Shown here piece by piece: positions 61,525 to 64,000 of a stretch of DNA of 64,000 bases (position 1 is its first letter; every line of letters starts with the position of its first letter). A program made the position numbers and the translations under genes. The DNA is taken from assembly GCF_017968885.1 (NCBI RefSeq), contig NZ_CP072913.1, positions 3,332,001 to 3,396,000 of the forward strand. The letters are read 5' to 3'. This DNA is from Pseudomonas sp. Tri1 (GTDB lineage Bacteria > Pseudomonadota > Gammaproteobacteria > Pseudomonadales > Pseudomonadaceae). The notes under the pieces were generated by a model. It saw nothing but the letters and a program-made list of their open reading frames with translations. It made no database searches and was not told the origin of the DNA.

Positions 61525-62844
61525 TTACATCAACGGAATGCTATAGCTCACAATCAGGCGATTCTGGTCCTGATCGCGGGCAATATCGCTTCGCGACATG
61601 CCGTTGCGCCAGCCGAAACCGACGTTCTTCAACGCACCGCTCTGGACCACATAGTCCAGGGAGATGTCACGTTCCCATTCACTGGCGTCATTGCCGCTGG
61701 TGGTCTGGATATTGTCGCCCTTGAGGTACATCACCGATGCCTTCAAGCCCGGAACACCGAGCGCTGCAAAGTCATAGGCATACTGGGCGAATGCCGTGCG
61801 TTCACCGGCCTGGATGAACGTCTGGATGGTGCGGTCGGTGTAGAGATACAGGCTGGCGCCACCTTCGCCCTTGCCCACCAGGCCACCCTGGTTGAGTTGG
61901 GCAAAGTTGCTGTCTTCGGACACGCGTTGATAACCCGCGGTAATGGCGTGGCCGCCCAACGAGTAAATGAACGCCGCGCTCCAGGTATCGTTGTCGATTT
62001 CACCGCTACCGTCCTTGGTATAGCCGCCGAGTTTGTAGCCACTGGCGCGACCGGCTGCGCTGCTGTTCTTGCCGTCGGAGGTGGTCTTGAAGTAACGCAA
62101 GTCGGTTTTCAGCGAGCCGTATTCACCCAGTGGCAAGACGTGCAGCAAACCGGCGAAGTGCTGCTGGTAATAATCTTCAAGATTGGCGTAGTAATACTGG
62201 GCGGTCAGATCCTTGGTCAGTTTGTAATCGCCACCGGCGAAGGTGAATTTATTGCTTTCCTGGCTGGCGCCCGCCACGGCGAGGCCGGCGCTGTCGCTGG
62301 AAGCCCGGCCGGTGGCGTGTTCCAGTTGGCCGGCGGTGAAGGTCAAGTTGTCGATTTCATTGCTGGTGACTTGGCCACCCTCGAAGGTTTGCGGCAGCAG
62401 GCGGCCATCGTTGGAAACCAGGATCGGCAGTTTCGGTTGCAAGGTGCCGTAGCGCAGTTCGGTCTTGGAGACGCGCATCTTCGCCGTTGCACCAAGCCGA
62501 GACCATTGGTCCGCCGCCTTGTCACCGTCATTGGGAAACATCGAGCTGCCAACATGACGCCCCTCGCCGCTGTCGAGCTTCAAGCCCAGCAACCCGATCG
62601 CGTCCAGGCCAAACCCCACGGTGCCGTCGGTAAATCCCGACTGATAATTGAGCATGAAGGCCTGGCCCCATTCTTCGGTCTTCGAAGGGGCGGCGGCTCC
62701 GTCACGGTTATCGTTGTTGAAGTAAAAGTTGCGCAAGTTCAGGTTGGCTTTGCTGTCGTTGATAAAATCGGCGGACGCCAACGGGCTGAGGACAAGCGTC
62801 ACACCACCCGTTAAAACACTCAGTACTTGAAATAGGGCTTTCAT
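61525..62844 (-). CDS. OprD-family outer-membrane porin
   Basis: A 439-residue substrate-specific porin. The signal peptide ends SPLASA-DF, and DSKANLNLRNFYFNND is the typical OprD N-terminus. The protein ends in the barrel-closing strand RLIVSYSIPLM. OprD porins take up amino acids, peptides or small aromatic acids. GGAG about 9 nt before 62844 supports that start. It is on the same strand as the nine-gene operon, 254 nt upstream of it. Confidence 0.93.
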   Translation of the reverse strand: MKALFQVLSVLTGGVTLVLSPLASADFINDSKANLNLRNFYFNNDNRDGAAAPSKTEEWGQAFMLNYQSGFTDGTVGFGLDAIGLLGLKLDSGEGRHVGSSMFPNDGDKAADQWSRLGATAKMRVSKTELRYGTLQPKLPILVSNDGRLLPQTFEGGQVTSNEIDNLTFTAGQLEHATGRASSDSAGLAVAGASQESNKFTFAGGDYKLTKDLTAQYYYANLEDYYQQHFAGLLHVLPLGEYGSLKTDLRYFKTTSDGKNSSAAGRASGYKLGGYTKDGSGEIDNDTWSAAFIYSLGGHAITAGYQRVSEDSNFAQLNQGGLVGKGEGGASLYLYTDRTIQTFIQAGERTAFAQYAYDFAALGVPGLKASVMYLKGDNIQTTSGNDASEWERDISLDYVVQSGALKNVGFGWRNGMSRSDIARDQDQNRLIVSYSIPLM

Positions 62845-63022
62845 CAGGACGCACTCCACCGCGGAATCTCTGTTCCGGGCATGTTGAAAAGGCAGCAGGA
62901 AGCTCTCGGCCGATCACATGATTGGCCGATGCGTTAAGTAACTCGTTAGAAAAACTTCAATGTATAGAGTGGGGTAGGGGTTAAATCTCCAAAGAGTGTC
63001 ATGAGTGAAAGTCCCTGGGTTA

Positions 63023-63853
63023 TCAGTCGATCAATCCATGAGCGTCATAAAATGGGTACGGCCCCGGATATTCGCCAAACACGCCGTTATGGGTCACCAG
63101 GCCCTCTCCATGCCAGTGGTGCAACAAGTACCCCGCAGGTTCCAGGTTGAAATGCGCGGGAGCGCTTGGCTGTAGATCCAGGACGATTTGATGGGAAGTA
63201 CCGGGGCACACGCAGCTCAGGCTACCGCCGAAGCGCCGTTGCATCGGCCGATGCAAATGCCCGCACAGCAAGCGCTCCACCTGTGGATGGCGGGCGATGA
63301 CCTGCTCCAGTGCCTGCGCGTTGATGAACGGCTCGCGGTCCATGTGGCCAATGCCGCTGATAAATGGCGGATGGTGCAGGACCAGCAGCGTTGGCACCTC
63401 TGGCCGACAGGACAATTGTTCATCGAGCCAGCGCAATTGGCTGTCCAGCAACTGACCGCCGTGGCCGCCGGGAATGGTGCTATCCAGGCCGATCAGGCGC
63501 AGCGGATGCTCCTCGACCACCCAATCCAGGGGAGCACCGGGCAAGCTTGGCAGGTAGTCGTGATCGGCAAATGCCGCCCGCAAATGCTCGCGATTGTCAT
63601 GGTTACCAGGCACCAGGTAGCAGGGCATGTGCAGGCGCGCCAGTTCGGGGTGCAGCACGGCATATTCGTCAGGGCGACCAAAGTCCACCAGGTCGCCACT
63701 GATTACTACGATGTCGGGGCGCGGAACCAGGGCATTCAAATGATCGACGGCACGACGCAACGCGGCGAGGGTATCAACGACGCCATAGGTCAGTTTTTCC
63801 CCGGCCTTGAGATGCAGGTCACTGATCTGCGCGATGAGAAACGGATGATTCAA
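63023..63853 (-). CDS. Calcineurin-like phosphodiesterase (GpdQ/CpdA type)
   Basis: A 276-residue dinuclear-metal phosphoesterase. Metal motifs are all present: ISDLHL, GDLVDFG, GNHDN, HHPP and GHLHRP. Relatives hydrolyse glycerophosphodiesters or cyclic AMP. It follows an ABC transporter ATPase gene on the same strand with a 25-nt gap, so it may act on a substrate brought in by that transporter. Confidence 0.92.
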   Translation of the reverse strand: MNHPFLIAQISDLHLKAGEKLTYGVVDTLAALRRAVDHLNALVPRPDIVVISGDLVDFGRPDEYAVLHPELARLHMPCYLVPGNHDNREHLRAAFADHDYLPSLPGAPLDWVVEEHPLRLIGLDSTIPGGHGGQLLDSQLRWLDEQLSCRPEVPTLLVLHHPPFISGIGHMDREPFINAQALEQVIARHPQVERLLCGHLHRPMQRRFGGSLSCVCPGTSHQIVLDLQPSAPAHFNLEPAGYLLHHWHGEGLVTHNGVFGEYPGPYPFYDAHGLID

Positions 63854-63878
63854 AATAAGCCCTCTGAAAACACGAATA

Positions 63879-64000
63879 TCACGATGACAGGGTGAACAGC
63901 ACTTGCGGCTCGACGGCCAAGGCGATCAAGGCGCCGGGGGCGTGGATGACGCTGTCGGTGCTGTCCACCAGCAGTGGCTGGGCGGCGCCGACGTCCACCA
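63879..64000 (-). CDS. ABC transporter ATPase, C-terminal end only (partial)
   Basis: The last 39 codons of a gene that continues past the right edge of the window. The readable end, including PLLVDSTDSVIHAPGALIAL and VEPQVLFTLSS, fits the TOBE/OB-fold tail of importer ATPases of the PotA/UgpC kind. The phosphodiesterase gene follows within 25 nt. The call rests on this tail only. Confidence 0.6.
   Translation of the reverse strand, partial: VDVGAAQPLLVDSTDSVIHAPGALIALAVEPQVLFTLSS

Overview
The window is a stretch of chromosome from a fluorescent-group Pseudomonas. The evidence is the complete aprA-aprI-aprDEF / serine autotransporter / tliA locus, an OprD porin, a DUF1652 protein, coding sequence that looks GC-rich, and many REP palindromes built around GCGAGCAAGCTCGC. 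I see no rRNA, tRNA, CRISPR array, transposase or integrase.

Layout. 1-4.8 kb: an unrecognised protein, a MocR-type regulator and phosphoglucomutase (pgm). 5-7.9 kb: a UvrD-like helicase with a strict four-residue glycine repeat, then a DUF1652 protein. 8-10.5 kb: an MFS exporter divergent from a LysR regulator. 10.5-22.6 kb: the secreted-enzyme locus, with alkaline protease AprA, its inhibitor AprI, the type I secretion apparatus AprDEF, one subtilisin-type autotransporter and the RTX lipase TliA. AprDEF very likely exports both AprA and TliA. 22.7-29.8 kb: a small secreted protein, a YgdI-type lipoprotein, a FAN1-like VRR-NUC nuclease followed by a DinG/XPD-type helicase (a probable DNA repair pair), and a hybrid histidine kinase. 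29.8-38.5 kb: two small membrane proteins, a cation/proton antiporter, and a tight run of four genes (diiron oxidase-like protein, methyltransferase, YbdK-type carboxylate-amine ligase, LigD). 38.6-46.1 kb: Yip1, CinA-type amidase, VOC protein, PatB-type C-S lyase, a chemoreceptor, a REP cluster, and three exported proteins (epoxide hydrolase-like, cytochrome P460, alpha/beta hydrolase). 46.1-48.9 kb: a two-subunit Tat-exported molybdenum hydroxylase.

49.0-61.3 kb is the most unusual part. Nine genes on the minus strand form one apparent operon with small gaps, one 4-nt overlap and a clear terminator at its end. Six encode beta-strand-rich proteins with paired helices that match no family I recognise but look TULIP-like. 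One is a long-chain polyprenyl diphosphate synthase, one a DNase I/sphingomyelinase-fold (EEP) enzyme with a complete active site, and one a 1304-residue protein with internal repeats and a helical tail. None carries an export signal. The second gene reads as a free-standing copy of the C-terminal module of the seventh. I propose a prenyl-lipid-handling or toxin-like multiprotein system; this is inference.

61.5-64 kb: an OprD porin, a calcineurin-like phosphodiesterase, and the end of an ABC transporter ATPase that runs off the window.
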